In this document: positions 43,642 to 52,586 of the stretch, piece after piece | How the letters are laid out: each line of letters opens with the position of its first letter | How positions within the stretch are numbered: the first letter of the stretch is position 1 | From: Pseudomonadota bacterium | GTDB taxonomy: Bacteria; Pseudomonadota; Gammaproteobacteria; Burkholderiales; Burkholderiaceae_C | Reading direction: 5' to 3' | Assembly (NCBI GenBank): GCA_023387335.1 | Contig: JAEWIF010000004.1 | Span: forward strand, 62,001 to 126,000 | DNA: 64,000 nucleotides | Notes under the pieces: model-generated | Told to the model about the DNA's origin: nothing | The model's input: the letters and a program-made list of their open reading frames with translations, nothing else | The model's database searches: none | Program-made: the position numbers and the translations under genes

Positions 43642-44598
43642 TCAGAGGTCCAGCACCAGCTTCTCGCCCTTGCAACGGCTGACGCAGACCAGCATGGTGG
43701 TGAGGCTGTCGCGTTGCGACGGCGGGTACACGTAGTCCAGGTGCTCGGGCTGGCCTTCGCACACCGCGGTCTCGCAGGTGCCGCACAGGCCTTCGCGGCA
43801 GGAGAAGGGAACCTCGTGGCCGTTCTCCTCCAGCACCTCCAGCACGCTGCGGTCCGGCGGCACGGCGTAACGGCCGCCACTGCGGCGCAGCTCGACCCAG
43901 AAGCCTTCCGCGGGCGGCGCATCGGCGGCCGGTTCCGCGGCGGGCGCCGAGAACCATTCGAAGTGCAGCGCGTCGGAGGGCAGGTGCGCGCCGCACTGCT
44001 GAACCGCCGTCATCAGCGGCGCGGGGCCGCAGCAGTACACCTCGGTGCCCGGGATCAGGTTGGCCAGCAGCGGCGGCAAGTGGACGGGCGAACCCGCCTC
44101 GTCGTCGCAATGGAATTGCACGCGGTCGCCGAACTGCCGCAGCTCCTCGTAGAACGCCAGCCGCTGGCGGCTGCGCACGCCGTAGACCATGCGCCAGTCC
44201 TTGCCGTTGGCCTCGCACCAGCGAGCCATCGCCAGCAGCGGCGTGACGCCGATGCCGCCGGCGATGAACAGGTAGCGGCGCGAATCGGCCACCAGCTTGA
44301 AGTTGTTGGCCGGCGCGCCGCAGCGAATCTCCATGCCCTCGCGCAGCTGGCCATGGACGAAGTCGGATCCACCGCGGCTGTCCACCGCGCGGCCCACGCC
44401 CAGCACGTAGCGCGAGCGGTCGCGCCAGTCGCCGCACAGCGAGTAGTGGCGCACCAAGCCGCCCGGCAGGTGAACGGCCAGGTGCGCGCCCGGCTCCCAG
44501 GACGGCAGTTCGGCGCCGTTCGCGCTCACCAGCTCCAGCCGGACGACGTCGCGGGCCTCGGCTTCGATGCGCGCGACGCGCAGGATGAGGTCGGCCAT
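43642..44598 (-). CDS. phthalate/vanillate-type dioxygenase reductase (FMN, NAD, 2Fe-2S)
   Basis: A 318-residue protein with the VanB/PDR domain order: FMN-binding barrel (GLVRHYSLCGDWRDRSRYVLGV), NAD domain (YLFIAGGIGVTPLLAM; CCGPAPLM), and a C-terminal plant-type ferredoxin with CREGLCGTCETAV plus a final Cys in MLVCVSRCKGE. It passes electrons from NAD(P)H to the Rieske oxygenase, whose gene ends eight bases upstream. Class IA oxygenase system. Confidence 0.92.
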   Translation of the reverse strand: MADLILRVARIEAEARDVVRLELVSANGAELPSWEPGAHLAVHLPGGLVRHYSLCGDWRDRSRYVLGVGRAVDSRGGSDFVHGQLREGMEIRCGAPANNFKLVADSRRYLFIAGGIGVTPLLAMARWCEANGKDWRMVYGVRSRQRLAFYEELRQFGDRVQFHCDDEAGSPVHLPPLLANLIPGTEVYCCGPAPLMTAVQQCGAHLPSDALHFEWFSAPAAEPAADAPPAEGFWVELRRSGGRYAVPPDRSVLEVLEENGHEVPFSCREGLCGTCETAVCEGQPEHLDYVYPPSQRDSLTTMLVCVSRCKGEKLVLDL

Positions 44599-44605
44599 CG
44601 GACGA

Positions 44606-45715
44606 TCAGGCGCCGATGCCGGACTGGTGCGGCGGCTTGACGATGTTGATGGGCGCTGCCGCCTTGTTCGTCGCTTCCTCTGCGCGCTCGGCGGCCACCA
44701 GCTTGTCGAAGGTCCAGCGGAAGTGCGACAGCGCCGCGTCGGCGGCCACCGCCAGCATCTTGAACTCGGGGTCCGCGTCCAGCACCTTCTGCTGCGCCTC
44801 GATCAGGTGCTTGTCCTCCATGAAGCCTTCGATCAGGCTCTGCTGCAGCGAGCGCGAGATGTTGTGGTCGTCGCCCTCCCAGTTGTTCAGGTAGGTCCAG
44901 AAGAAGTGCGTCGTGCGGCGCGTTTCCGGCGTCATGAACTGGCAGTTGCGGTATTCCTTGCTGCCTTCGCGGTTGCCGTTCTCCGAGCCGCTGCCGGCCG
45001 GCGAGAACATCGACTCGAGGAAGAAGATCCCCGGGATGTGCATGTGGCCGATGTTGCGGCGGTCCACGTTCCTGCCCTTCAGGTCGGCGGGCAGCACCTT
45101 GTTGTGGAACGGCGGCGGCGCCGCGTCCATGTGCCAGCGCTCGACTCGGAATCCGCGCGGCTGGCGCTCGATGGCCACCGGCTTGGTGACGTAGGCGTAC
45201 TCCTCCGAGCCGCCCAGCGTCTTGGTGTGCACGAACGCCAGATGCGCGAAGTCCGACAGGTTGTCCACGATCAGCAGCCAGTTGGCGTCGTAGTGCATGT
45301 AGTCGGGGATGCCCTTCCACTGCGGATCGCGCAGGTAGGGGAAGTCGATGATCTCGGCCGGGTCCGCCTTGGCGGGGTCGCCCATCCAGATCCAGACCAG
45401 GTGGTCCTTCTCGACGACGGGGTAGCTCTTGACGCCCAGCTTGGGCGGCACGACCTCCTGGCCGGGGATCTGGATGCACTTGCCGGTCGAGTCGAACTTC
45501 AGGCCGTGGTACATGCAGCGCACGCAGTCGCCTTCGCGGCGGCCCAGGTGCAGCGGCACGCCGCGGTGACAGCAGCGGTCCTGCAGGGCGACGACCTTGC
45601 CGGTCTCGCTCTTGTAGAGCAGCACGGCTTCTTCCAGGATGGTGCGCGGCAGCATCCTGCCGTCGAGCAGTTCGTGGTCCCAGGCGGCCACATACCAGCA
45701 GTTCTTGAGGAACAT
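44606..45715 (-). CDS. Rieske-type aromatic oxygenase/demethylase (VanA-like)
   Basis: A 369-residue protein, ATG 45715. The Rieske cluster ligands are CCHRG and CMYHGL (CxH-x17-CxxH pattern), and the catalytic iron site is DNLSDFAHLAFVHTKTLGG. Length and N-terminus (MFLKNCWYVAAWDHELLDGRML) fit the VanA/phthalate oxygenase group, which demethylates or hydroxylates aromatic acids as homotrimers. It works with the reductase gene directly downstream, and the Bug protein may deliver substrate. A LysR gene diverges upstream. Confidence 0.9.
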   Translation of the reverse strand: MFLKNCWYVAAWDHELLDGRMLPRTILEEAVLLYKSETGKVVALQDRCCHRGVPLHLGRREGDCVRCMYHGLKFDSTGKCIQIPGQEVVPPKLGVKSYPVVEKDHLVWIWMGDPAKADPAEIIDFPYLRDPQWKGIPDYMHYDANWLLIVDNLSDFAHLAFVHTKTLGGSEEYAYVTKPVAIERQPRGFRVERWHMDAAPPPFHNKVLPADLKGRNVDRRNIGHMHIPGIFFLESMFSPAGSGSENGNREGSKEYRNCQFMTPETRRTTHFFWTYLNNWEGDDHNISRSLQQSLIEGFMEDKHLIEAQQKVLDADPEFKMLAVAADAALSHFRWTFDKLVAAERAEEATNKAAAPINIVKPPHQSGIGA

Positions 45716-45811
45716 GTTGTCTCTCCACGCCCCGTTCCGGGGCCCTAGTTCGGGAATGTGACAATCGTAGGAACAGCGGAGGCTCCGATAAACAGGCCTG
45801 CATGGCCGCTG

Positions 45812-45829
45812 TGTTCCGAATCCTGAACA
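45812..45829. promoter_or_regulatory. LysR-type dyad just before the LysR start
   Basis: TGTTC-N8-GAACA ends at the base before ATG 45830. It may serve for autoregulation of the LysR gene and control of the divergent Rieske operon (start 45715). Confidence 0.4.
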
Positions 45830-46735
45830 ATGAACTGGGACGACTTCGACGCGTTCTGCCAGGTGGTCGACCACGGCGGCTTCACGGCGGCGGCACGGGC
45901 GCTGGACCGGCCCAAGTCCAGCCTCAGCGCCTCCGTCGCGCGGCTCGAAGAGCAGCTGGGCGCCCGCCTGCTCGAGCGCACCACCCGCCGCCTGCGCCTG
46001 ACCGACGCCGGCGAATCGCTCTACCGCGACATGTCCAAGCCGTTCTCGCAGCTGCGAGAACTGGCGGTGGATGCCATGGCCAAGGGCGCGCAGGTGCAGG
46101 GCACGCTGCGCGTGGCCGCGCCCTACGAGTTCGGCGCGCACCACCTCGCCTCCGTGACCTGCCGGATGCTGGTGAGCCATCCCCAGCTGAAGGTGCAGGT
46201 CGACGTGGAACACGCGCGCGTGGCCCTCTTCGAGCGGCACTACGACATCGTGTTCTCGGCGCTGGAGCACAGCTTCGCGCCGTCCACCGTGGTGGCCAAG
46301 CGCGTCTACTCGCTCAAGCGCGCGCTGTTCGCCTCGCCGGAGCTGATGGCGCGTCATCCGGAGTTCGCCAACCCCGAGGACCTCAACGCGCTGCCGCTGC
46401 TGGCCGCCGGCGACGACACCACCTGGGACTTCGTCGGGCCTGAAGGCGCGGTGAAGGTCGAGGTGCGCAACCCGCCGCTGCGCAGCGGCAACGCCGAAGT
46501 GCGCCAGCAGGCGGCGCTGGCGGGACTGGGCGTCGCGCGCATCACCGCGACCTTCTGCGCGCGCGCCGTGGCGGAGGGGCGCCTGGTGCAGCTGCTGCCG
46601 AACTGGGAATGCGCGCCGCTGCGCATCTACGCGCTGCTGCCGGGGCGCCGGCTGGTGCCGGCCAAGGTGCGGACCTTCCTCGACGCGCTGGAAGAGGAAT
46701 CCGCGCAGCAGGGCAGCCTGTCGGCCGCGGTGTAG
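45830..46735 (+). CDS. LysR-family transcriptional regulator
   Basis: A 301-residue protein. The HTH is WDDFDAFCQVVDHGGFTAAARALDRPKSSLSASVARLEEQLGARLLERTTRRLRLT, in the DsdC/AaeR-like subgroup with a short N-terminus. It diverges from the VanA-like gene (114 bases between starts) and is its probable activator. Its end meets the convergent acetoacetyl-CoA synthetase gene, four bases apart. Confidence 0.9.
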   Translation: MNWDDFDAFCQVVDHGGFTAAARALDRPKSSLSASVARLEEQLGARLLERTTRRLRLTDAGESLYRDMSKPFSQLRELAVDAMAKGAQVQGTLRVAAPYEFGAHHLASVTCRMLVSHPQLKVQVDVEHARVALFERHYDIVFSALEHSFAPSTVVAKRVYSLKRALFASPELMARHPEFANPEDLNALPLLAAGDDTTWDFVGPEGAVKVEVRNPPLRSGNAEVRQQAALAGLGVARITATFCARAVAEGRLVQLLPNWECAPLRIYALLPGRRLVPAKVRTFLDALEEESAQQGSLSAAV

Positions 46736-46738
46736 CGC

Positions 46739-48739
46739 TCAGCGCGCCGCGAGCCGCTCGCGGGCCAGCCGCACGTACCAGTCCAGGCAGGCCGGATTGG
46801 CCATGGCGTCGGTGTTGACCACTTTCTCCAGCGGCTGCCCGAGCAGCAGCTTCTTGACCGGCAGCTCCTGCTTCTTGCCGGTGAGCGTGCGCGGGATCTC
46901 GGCCACCTGGTAGATCTGGTCGGGCACGAATCGCGGGCTGACTGCGGTACGGATCGCGTCGTTCAGGCGCCGGCGCATGCCGTCGTCCAGCTGCACGCCG
47001 GGGCGCAGCACCACGAACAGCGGCATCCAGCTCTCGCGGCCGAGGAACTCCAGGTCCACCACCATCGAGTCGAGCACCTCGGGCAGCTTCTCCACCGCGC
47101 CGTACAGCTCGCTGGTGCCCATGCGCAGGCCGTGGCGGTTGATGGTGGCGTCGCTGCGGCCGTAGATGATGCAGCCGCCGCGCGAGGTGATCCGCAGCCA
47201 GTCGCCGTGCCGCCAGACGCCGGGATAGGTGTCGAAGTACGAGGACAGGTAGCGCTTGTTGCCCTCGTCGTTCCAGAAGTACAGCGGCATCGAGGGGATC
47301 GGCCGGGTGCACACCAGCTCGCCCACTTCGTCGATGACGCTGCGGCCGTTCTCGTCCCAGGCCTCGACCGAGCAGCCGAGCAGGCGGCACTGCATCTCGC
47401 CGGGCACCAGCGGCAACTCGCGGTTGCCGCCGATGAAGGCGCCTGCGAAGTCGGTGCCGCCGGAAATGTTGGACCACCACATGCCGGGCTTGCCGATGCG
47501 CTCGAACTGCGCGTTGACCCAGCGCTGCACGTCCTCCGCCAGCGGCGAGCCGGTGGTGCCCAGCGCGCGCACCGTGCGCAATCCCGGCATGGCGGCGAAG
47601 TCGACACCGGCCTTCATGCAGTTGGCGAAGAAGGCGGCGCCCGCGCCGAAGAAGGTGACGCCCAGGTCGGCGGCGAAGCGCCACAGCGTGGACCAGTCGG
47701 GCGCGTCCTTCGCGCCGGCAGGGTTGCCGTCGTACAGGCAGCAGGTCGTGCCGTTCAGCAGCCCGGCCATCTGCGCGTTCCACATCACCCAACCGGTCGA
47801 GCTGTACCAGTGGAAGCGCTCGCCCCAGGTGTTGGGGTGGTAGCTGCAGCCGATGTCGCTGTGCAGGACGATGTGGGCCAGCATCACCAGCAGGATGCCG
47901 CCGTGGCCGTGCACGATGGGCTTGGGCAGCCCGGTGGTGCCGCTGGAATAGACGATCCAGATCGGATGGTCGAAGGGCACGGGCAGCGGTTCGAAGGCGG
48001 CGGTGGCCTGGTCGTCGCGCGCGGCGGCTTCCTCGAACCAGGCGTCCGCCTCCATCGCGCCGCCCAGGTTGCGCAGGCCCAGCAGGTGCCTGACCGTCGG
48101 CAGCTGCGCGCGCAGCTCGGCCACCACGCCCGCGCGGTCGTAGGCCTTGTGGCCGTAGCGCACGCCGTCGCAGGCGATCAGCACCTTGGGCTCGATCTGG
48201 CGGAAGCGGTCCAGCACGGCGTTGGTGCCCATGTCGGGCGCGCAGATGCTCCACACGCCACCCAGGCTGGCCACGGCGAGGAAGGCGACGATGGCCTCGG
48301 GCACGTTGGGCAGGTAGGCCGCGACGCGGTCGCCGGGCTGCAGGCCCTGGGCCTTCAGGTGCAGCGCGACCGAGGCGACCTGCCGGCGCAGGTCCGGCCA
48401 GGAGAGTTCCCGATGCGCGCCTTCCTCGTCGCGGCTGACCAGAGCCGGGAACCCGGCCGCATGCGCGGCGTCCACGTGCCGCAGCACCTGCCGCGCGTAG
48501 TTGACCTGCGCGCCGGGGAACCAGACCGCTCCGGGCATCTGCGCCTTCTCCAGCACCGCGCGATGCGGCGTCGGCGACTCGACGCGGAAGGCGTCCCAGA
48601 TGCTCTGCCAGAAGCCGTCCAGGTCCTCCACCGACCAGCGCCAGAGTTCGTCGTAGCTGTCGAACGTGCGGCCGTGGCGCTGCTTCAGCCACTCCTGGTA
48701 CAGGCGGATCTGGGGGATGCGGGCGGGCTCGGAGCTCAT
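46739..48739 (-). CDS. acetoacetate-CoA ligase (acetoacetyl-CoA synthetase)
   Basis: A 666-residue ANL-superfamily protein; ATG 48739 is preferred over a TTG three codons upstream. It has the acetyl-CoA-synthetase-type N-terminal (YDELWRWSVEDLDGFWQSIWDAF, PGAVWFPGAQVNYA), the AMP motif IVYSSGTTGLPKPIVHGHGG, WWSNISGGTDFAGAF, and the C-terminal GKKQELPVKKLL with the adenylation lysine. The whole pattern is that of AacS, which activates acetoacetate for ketone-body or polyhydroxybutyrate use. It is divergent from a TetR gene. Confidence 0.9.
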   Translation of the reverse strand: MSSEPARIPQIRLYQEWLKQRHGRTFDSYDELWRWSVEDLDGFWQSIWDAFRVESPTPHRAVLEKAQMPGAVWFPGAQVNYARQVLRHVDAAHAAGFPALVSRDEEGAHRELSWPDLRRQVASVALHLKAQGLQPGDRVAAYLPNVPEAIVAFLAVASLGGVWSICAPDMGTNAVLDRFRQIEPKVLIACDGVRYGHKAYDRAGVVAELRAQLPTVRHLLGLRNLGGAMEADAWFEEAAARDDQATAAFEPLPVPFDHPIWIVYSSGTTGLPKPIVHGHGGILLVMLAHIVLHSDIGCSYHPNTWGERFHWYSSTGWVMWNAQMAGLLNGTTCCLYDGNPAGAKDAPDWSTLWRFAADLGVTFFGAGAAFFANCMKAGVDFAAMPGLRTVRALGTTGSPLAEDVQRWVNAQFERIGKPGMWWSNISGGTDFAGAFIGGNRELPLVPGEMQCRLLGCSVEAWDENGRSVIDEVGELVCTRPIPSMPLYFWNDEGNKRYLSSYFDTYPGVWRHGDWLRITSRGGCIIYGRSDATINRHGLRMGTSELYGAVEKLPEVLDSMVVDLEFLGRESWMPLFVVLRPGVQLDDGMRRRLNDAIRTAVSPRFVPDQIYQVAEIPRTLTGKKQELPVKKLLLGQPLEKVVNTDAMANPACLDWYVRLARERLAAR

Positions 48740-48784
48740 GGCCGGCAAGCGTAGCAGCAGGGTTTCGAACCGCCCGGCTTGCGA

Positions 48785-48800
48785 TTTCGCACACCCGTGC
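48785..48800. promoter_or_regulatory. operator-like site 1 for the adjacent TetR regulator
   Basis: TTTCGCACACCCGTGC lies 14 bases before the TetR start and shares TTTCGCACNNCCGTGC with the full palindrome at 49463. It sits in the AacS-TetR divergent gap, so it may regulate both. Confidence 0.55.
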
Positions 48801-48813
48801 TAAAGTGCGCCGC

Positions 48814-49416
48814 ATGGAAGCCAGGACCCAACGCAGCGAGCTGACCCGCGCCGCCATCATCGGCGCGGCGCTGGACCTCGCCGCGGCCGAGGGGCTGGAG
48901 TCCATCTCGCTGCAGGCTGTGGCCGATCGCATCGGCCTGTCCAAGAGCGGCGTGTTCTCGCGCGTGGGATCGCTGGAGACGCTGCAGAAAGCCGTGATCG
49001 ACGAGTTCGGCCGCCGCTTCATCGACGACGTGTTCGTCCCCGCCATGCGGCAGCCCAAGGGCCTTGCGCGCCTGGATGCCATCGTGCAGCGCTGGATCGT
49101 GCGCACGCGCGACGTGGAGTCCAAGGTCGGCTGCGTGTTCTCGGCCGGCGCCTTCGAGCTGGACGATCGCGACGGCCCGCTGCGCGACCACCTGCACGGC
49201 GAAATCCTGCGCTGGCGCTCCGCCCTGCGCCGCACCGTGATGCAGGCCGTGGAAGCCGGCGAACTGAAGTCCGACACCGATCCCGAACAGCTGGTCAGCG
49301 AGATCTATTCGCTGATGCTGGGCATGGTCCACGACGTGCGGTTCCTGCGGGAGCCACGCACCGCCGAGCGGGTGCAGCGCACCTGGCGCCGGCTGTTGTC
49401 GACCTACCAGGCCTGA
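48814..49416 (+). CDS. TetR-family transcriptional regulator
   Basis: A 200-residue protein, ATG 48814. HTH: TRAAIIGAALDLAAAEGLESISLQAVADRIGLSKSGVFSRVGSLETLQKAVIDEF; the C-terminal domain is of the TetR_C_16/YcdC type. The same operator-like sequence occurs before its own gene and before the 37-aa gene that follows, so it probably represses both and perhaps aacS. The ligand is unknown; a hydrophobic acyl or ester compound handled by the downstream hydrolase is possible. Confidence 0.88.
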   Translation: MEARTQRSELTRAAIIGAALDLAAAEGLESISLQAVADRIGLSKSGVFSRVGSLETLQKAVIDEFGRRFIDDVFVPAMRQPKGLARLDAIVQRWIVRTRDVESKVGCVFSAGAFELDDRDGPLRDHLHGEILRWRSALRRTVMQAVEAGELKSDTDPEQLVSEIYSLMLGMVHDVRFLREPRTAERVQRTWRRLLSTYQA

Positions 49417-49462
49417 CCCTTCCAACTCGAACAACATGCAGTCCGTCCTTCCCTCGACCTCA

Positions 49463-49481
49463 TTTCGCACGACCGTGCGAA
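49463..49481. promoter_or_regulatory. operator-like palindrome site 2
   Basis: TTCGCAC-GACC-GTGCGAA is a perfect 7-bp dyad 14 bases before the 37-aa gene. It matches site 1 at 48785 in 14 of 16 positions. Confidence 0.65.
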
Positions 49482-49494
49482 CAAAGGAGTTGCC

Positions 49495-49608
49495 ATGCTG
49501 ATCATCCTCGCCATCGCCGCCGCCTGGGGCGGCATCGCCGGAGGCCGCGCCGCCCTCCGCTCGCTGCGCGGCCTTCCGCGCCGCAACGAAGACATGGTCT
49601 TCTACTGA
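49495..49608 (+). CDS. 37-aa small membrane peptide
   Basis: ATG 49495 behind AAAGGAG, 37 residues. A short hydrophobic helix (MLIILAIAAAWGGIAGG) is followed by an Arg-rich stretch (RAALRSLRGLPRRNED) and MVFY. The strong ribosome site and a palindromic operator just upstream support expression. It is followed 14 bases later by the alpha/beta hydrolase. It may anchor or regulate the hydrolase; no family known to me. Confidence 0.6.
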   Translation: MLIILAIAAAWGGIAGGRAALRSLRGLPRRNEDMVFY

Positions 49609-49622
49609 CCCGGGGATCCGCG

Positions 49623-50510
49623 ATGACGACGCGCACCGCCTTGAAGGCCACGTCCGACTTCTACCAAGCCAGCCCCGGGCTGCGCGTCTTCCGCGCCGCC
49701 CTCGGCGCCTCGCAGCGCGTGTGGCCCGCGTTCGCCGTCCGGGCCGCCAGCCGCCTGTTCGGCACGCCGCTGCCGCCCAAGTGGCTCCAGCGCGGCGCCT
49801 CCTGGGATGCGAGCTGGCGGATCGACCGCTGGCCGTTCGAGGACGCGAGCCTCACGCTCTATTCGCCGCGCGCCGAGTCGCCGGCGCCCACGGTGCTGCT
49901 GGTGCACGGCTGGGGCGGCCACGCCCGCCAGCTGCTGCCGCTGGCCGAAGCCGCGGCCCAGGCGGGCCTGCGGCCGGTGATCGTGGAGATGCCCGCCCAC
50001 GGCCGCAGCGCGGGCGCGGTGAGCAACCTGCCGCAGTTCGCGCGTGCCATCGAGTACGTCGGTGCGCGCCTGCGGCAGGAGGGCCGGGCGCTGCGCGCCG
50101 TGGTCGCGCATTCGCTGGGCGCCAACGGCGCGGCCCATGCCGCCAGCCGCGGCTTGGCCACCGAGCGCCTGGTGCTGATCGCGCCGCCGGCCTCGCCGCG
50201 CGAGTACACGCGCCTCTTCGCCGCGGTGTTCGGCCTGTCCGAGAGCATCCGCGCGCGCATGCAGGCGCGCTTCGAGGCGCGCGAGGGCATCCTGATGGCG
50301 CAGTTCGAGCCGGCCGCCGTCGGCGCACGCATCGCCGCGCCCACGCTGGTGGTGCACGATCGCGGCGACAGCATCAACCGCTTCGCCGACGGCCAGGCCT
50401 TCGCCGACGCCATCCCCGGCGCGGCGCTGCTGCCCACCGAAGGCCTGGGCCACCGCCGGCTGCTCAAGGACACGCACGTGCTGCACGCGGTCACCGACTT
50501 CCTGCGCTGA
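49623..50510 (+). CDS. alpha/beta hydrolase
   Basis: A 295-residue protein. After an unusual ~85-residue N-terminal extension, the hydrolase core begins VLLVHGWGGHARQLLPLAEA. The nucleophile is in VAHSLGANGA, acid in VVHDRGDS, His in EGLGHRRLL. Lipase/esterase-like, cytoplasmic, no signal peptide. It is in the TetR-controlled unit with the 37-aa peptide. The HG-W-GGHA oxyanion region and the small size are common in serine esterases; substrate unknown. Confidence 0.82.
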   Translation: MTTRTALKATSDFYQASPGLRVFRAALGASQRVWPAFAVRAASRLFGTPLPPKWLQRGASWDASWRIDRWPFEDASLTLYSPRAESPAPTVLLVHGWGGHARQLLPLAEAAAQAGLRPVIVEMPAHGRSAGAVSNLPQFARAIEYVGARLRQEGRALRAVVAHSLGANGAAHAASRGLATERLVLIAPPASPREYTRLFAAVFGLSESIRARMQARFEAREGILMAQFEPAAVGARIAAPTLVVHDRGDSINRFADGQAFADAIPGAALLPTEGLGHRRLLKDTHVLHAVTDFLR

Positions 50511-50575
50511 CGGGTCGCCTTGTCGCCCGTGAGGGCGGCGCTTAGCATCGACGCTTCACAACAGAAGGAGCGGAG

Positions 50576-51901
50576 ATGGGAATGTTCAACTGGACGGAGC
50601 GGCCTGCGCAGGTCCTGCAGCAAGGCGGCGTCATCGGGCCGGAGGAGCGCCTGCCCTGGCCGCAGACGGCGGCGATGGGCGTGCAGCACGTCATCGCGAT
50701 GTTCGGCGCGACGGTGCTAGCGCCCATCCTCATGGGGTTCGACCCCAACCTGGCCATCCTCATGAGCGGCGTGGGCACGCTGATCTTCTTCCTGATCACC
50801 GGCGGCAAGGTGCCCAGCTACCTGGGCTCGAGCTTCGCCTTCATCGGCGTGGTGATCGCGGCCACCGCGTACGCGGGCAAGGGGCCCAACGGCAACATCG
50901 GCGTGGCGCTCGGCGGCATCATCGCCTGCGGCCTGGTCTACACGATCATCGGCTTCATCGTGCAGGCCGTCGGCACGGGCTGGATCGAGCGCCTGATGCC
51001 GCCGGTGGTCACCGGCGCGGTGGTGGCGGTGATCGGCCTGAACCTGGCCGGCATCCCCGTCAAGAACATGGCGGCCAGCAGCTTCGATTCCTGGATGCAG
51101 GCCGTCACGTTCGTGAGCGTCGCGCTGGTGGCGGTGTTCACGCGCGGCATGGTGCAGCGCCTCCTGATCCTGGTGGGCCTGATCGTCGCCAGCGTGATCT
51201 ACGCGGTGCTCACCAACGGCCTGGGCTTCGGCAAGCCGATCGACTTGAGCGGCATCGCCAACGCCGCCTGGTTCGGCGCGCCGGCCTTCGCCGCGCCGGT
51301 GTTCAGCGGACCTGCGATGCTGCTGATCGCGCCGGTGGCCGTGATCCTGGTCGCCGAGAACCTGGGCCACATCAAGGCCGTGACCGCGATGACGGGCCGC
51401 AACCTCGACGCCTACATGGGCCGCGCCTTCATCGGCGACGGCGTGGCCACGATGGTGAGCGGTGCGTCCGGGGGGACGGGTGTCACGACCTACGCCGAGA
51501 ACATCGGCGTGATGGCCGCGACCAAGATCTACTCGACCGCCATCTTCGTGTTCGCCGCGGCCATCGCCATCGTGCTGGGCTTCTCGCCGAAGTTCGGCGC
51601 CGTGATCCAGGCGATCCCCCTGCCGGTGATGGGCGGCGTGTCCATCGTGGTGTTCGGCCTCATCGCCGCGGCGGGCGCCAAGATCTGGGTCGACAACCGG
51701 GTGGACTTCTCCGACAACCGCAACCTGCTCGTGGCGGCCGTGACGCTGGTGCTGGGCACCGGCGACTTCACGCTGAAGTTCGGCGGCTTCGCGCTCGGCG
51801 GCATCGGCACCGCGACGTTCGGCGCGATCCTGCTGTACGCGCTGCTCAGCCGCGGCGGCAGCCGTCCTGCCACGCAGCCGGCGCAAGCGGCGCCGCGCTG
51901 A
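50576..51901 (+). CDS. uraA: NCS2-family nucleobase permease (UraA-like)
   Basis: A 441-residue protein, ATG 50576 behind GAAGGAGCGG. About 14 hydrophobic segments. LGSSFAFIGVVIAA, MPPVVTGAVVAVIGLNLA and LVAENLGHIKAVTAMTGRNLD (with the conserved Glu and His of NCS2 proteins) identify a uracil/xanthine:proton symporter; the N-terminus and QHVIAMFGATVLAPILMG favour the UraA branch. It imports uracil for salvage. It is monocistronic and convergent with the cobalamin adenosyltransferase gene. Confidence 0.88.
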   Translation: MGMFNWTERPAQVLQQGGVIGPEERLPWPQTAAMGVQHVIAMFGATVLAPILMGFDPNLAILMSGVGTLIFFLITGGKVPSYLGSSFAFIGVVIAATAYAGKGPNGNIGVALGGIIACGLVYTIIGFIVQAVGTGWIERLMPPVVTGAVVAVIGLNLAGIPVKNMAASSFDSWMQAVTFVSVALVAVFTRGMVQRLLILVGLIVASVIYAVLTNGLGFGKPIDLSGIANAAWFGAPAFAAPVFSGPAMLLIAPVAVILVAENLGHIKAVTAMTGRNLDAYMGRAFIGDGVATMVSGASGGTGVTTYAENIGVMAATKIYSTAIFVFAAAIAIVLGFSPKFGAVIQAIPLPVMGGVSIVVFGLIAAAGAKIWVDNRVDFSDNRNLLVAAVTLVLGTGDFTLKFGGFALGGIGTATFGAILLYALLSRGGSRPATQPAQAAPR

Positions 51902-51904
51902 GGC

Positions 51905-52474
51905 TCAGCCCTCGCCGCCTTCTCGCGCCATGCGCTCGCTCTTCCAGTAGACGTCGTCGCCGCCGTCCATCCGGTTGAGCACCCGGGCCAGAACGAACAT
52001 CAGGTCCGACAGGCGGTTGAGGTAGCGGCGGGGCGTCTCGTTCACCGCCTCGCCCTGGCCGAGCGCCACCACCGAGCGCTCGGCGCGCCGCGCCACCGTG
52101 CGGCAGACATGGGCCTGCGAAGCGGCCCGCGTGCCCGCCGGCAGGATGAATTCCTCGAGCTTCGGCAGTTTTGCGTTGTGCGCGGCGAGCGCCTCGTCCA
52201 GCGCGGCCAGCGCTTCGGGCTTGATCAGCTCGTACCCCGGGATCGACAGCTCGCCGCCCAGGTTGAACAGCTGGTGCTGCACCTCGACCAGCAGAGTGCG
52301 CACCTCGTCGGGCAGCCGCTCGCACAGCAGCAGGCCGATGTGCGAATTGAGCTCGTCCACGTCGCCCATGGCGCCGACGCGGGCGCTGTTCTTGGGCACG
52401 CGGGTGTTGTCGCCCAGGCCGGTGGTGCCGTCGTCGCCGGTGCGGGTGGCGATCTGCGTCAGGCGCTTGCCCAT
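51905..52474 (-). CDS. ATP:cob(I)alamin adenosyltransferase (PduO type)
   Basis: A 189-residue protein, ATG 52474 (GAGGAAGAG upstream). The N-terminal TRTGDDGTTGLGDNTRVPKNSARVGAMGDVDELNSHIG holds the ATP site, and CRTVARRAERSVV plus NRLSDLMFVLARVLNR hold the RxxxR and Asp residues of the PduO trimer. It makes adenosylcobalamin from cob(I)alamin. The genome also uses B12 in MetH (methyl form), so cobalamin metabolism is supported twice in this window. Confidence 0.93.
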   Translation of the reverse strand: MGKRLTQIATRTGDDGTTGLGDNTRVPKNSARVGAMGDVDELNSHIGLLLCERLPDEVRTLLVEVQHQLFNLGGELSIPGYELIKPEALAALDEALAAHNAKLPKLEEFILPAGTRAASQAHVCRTVARRAERSVVALGQGEAVNETPRRYLNRLSDLMFVLARVLNRMDGGDDVYWKSERMAREGGEG

Positions 52475-52586
52475 GGTGCTCTTCCTCTCGTTCGGTGCTG
52501 CGCGCATTGTCCTACGCGCACACCCGCGTTAGCGCGACACGCGCCTGGCCCAGCCGCGCGACCATGGGAAGCAGCAGGAGTCCGCC

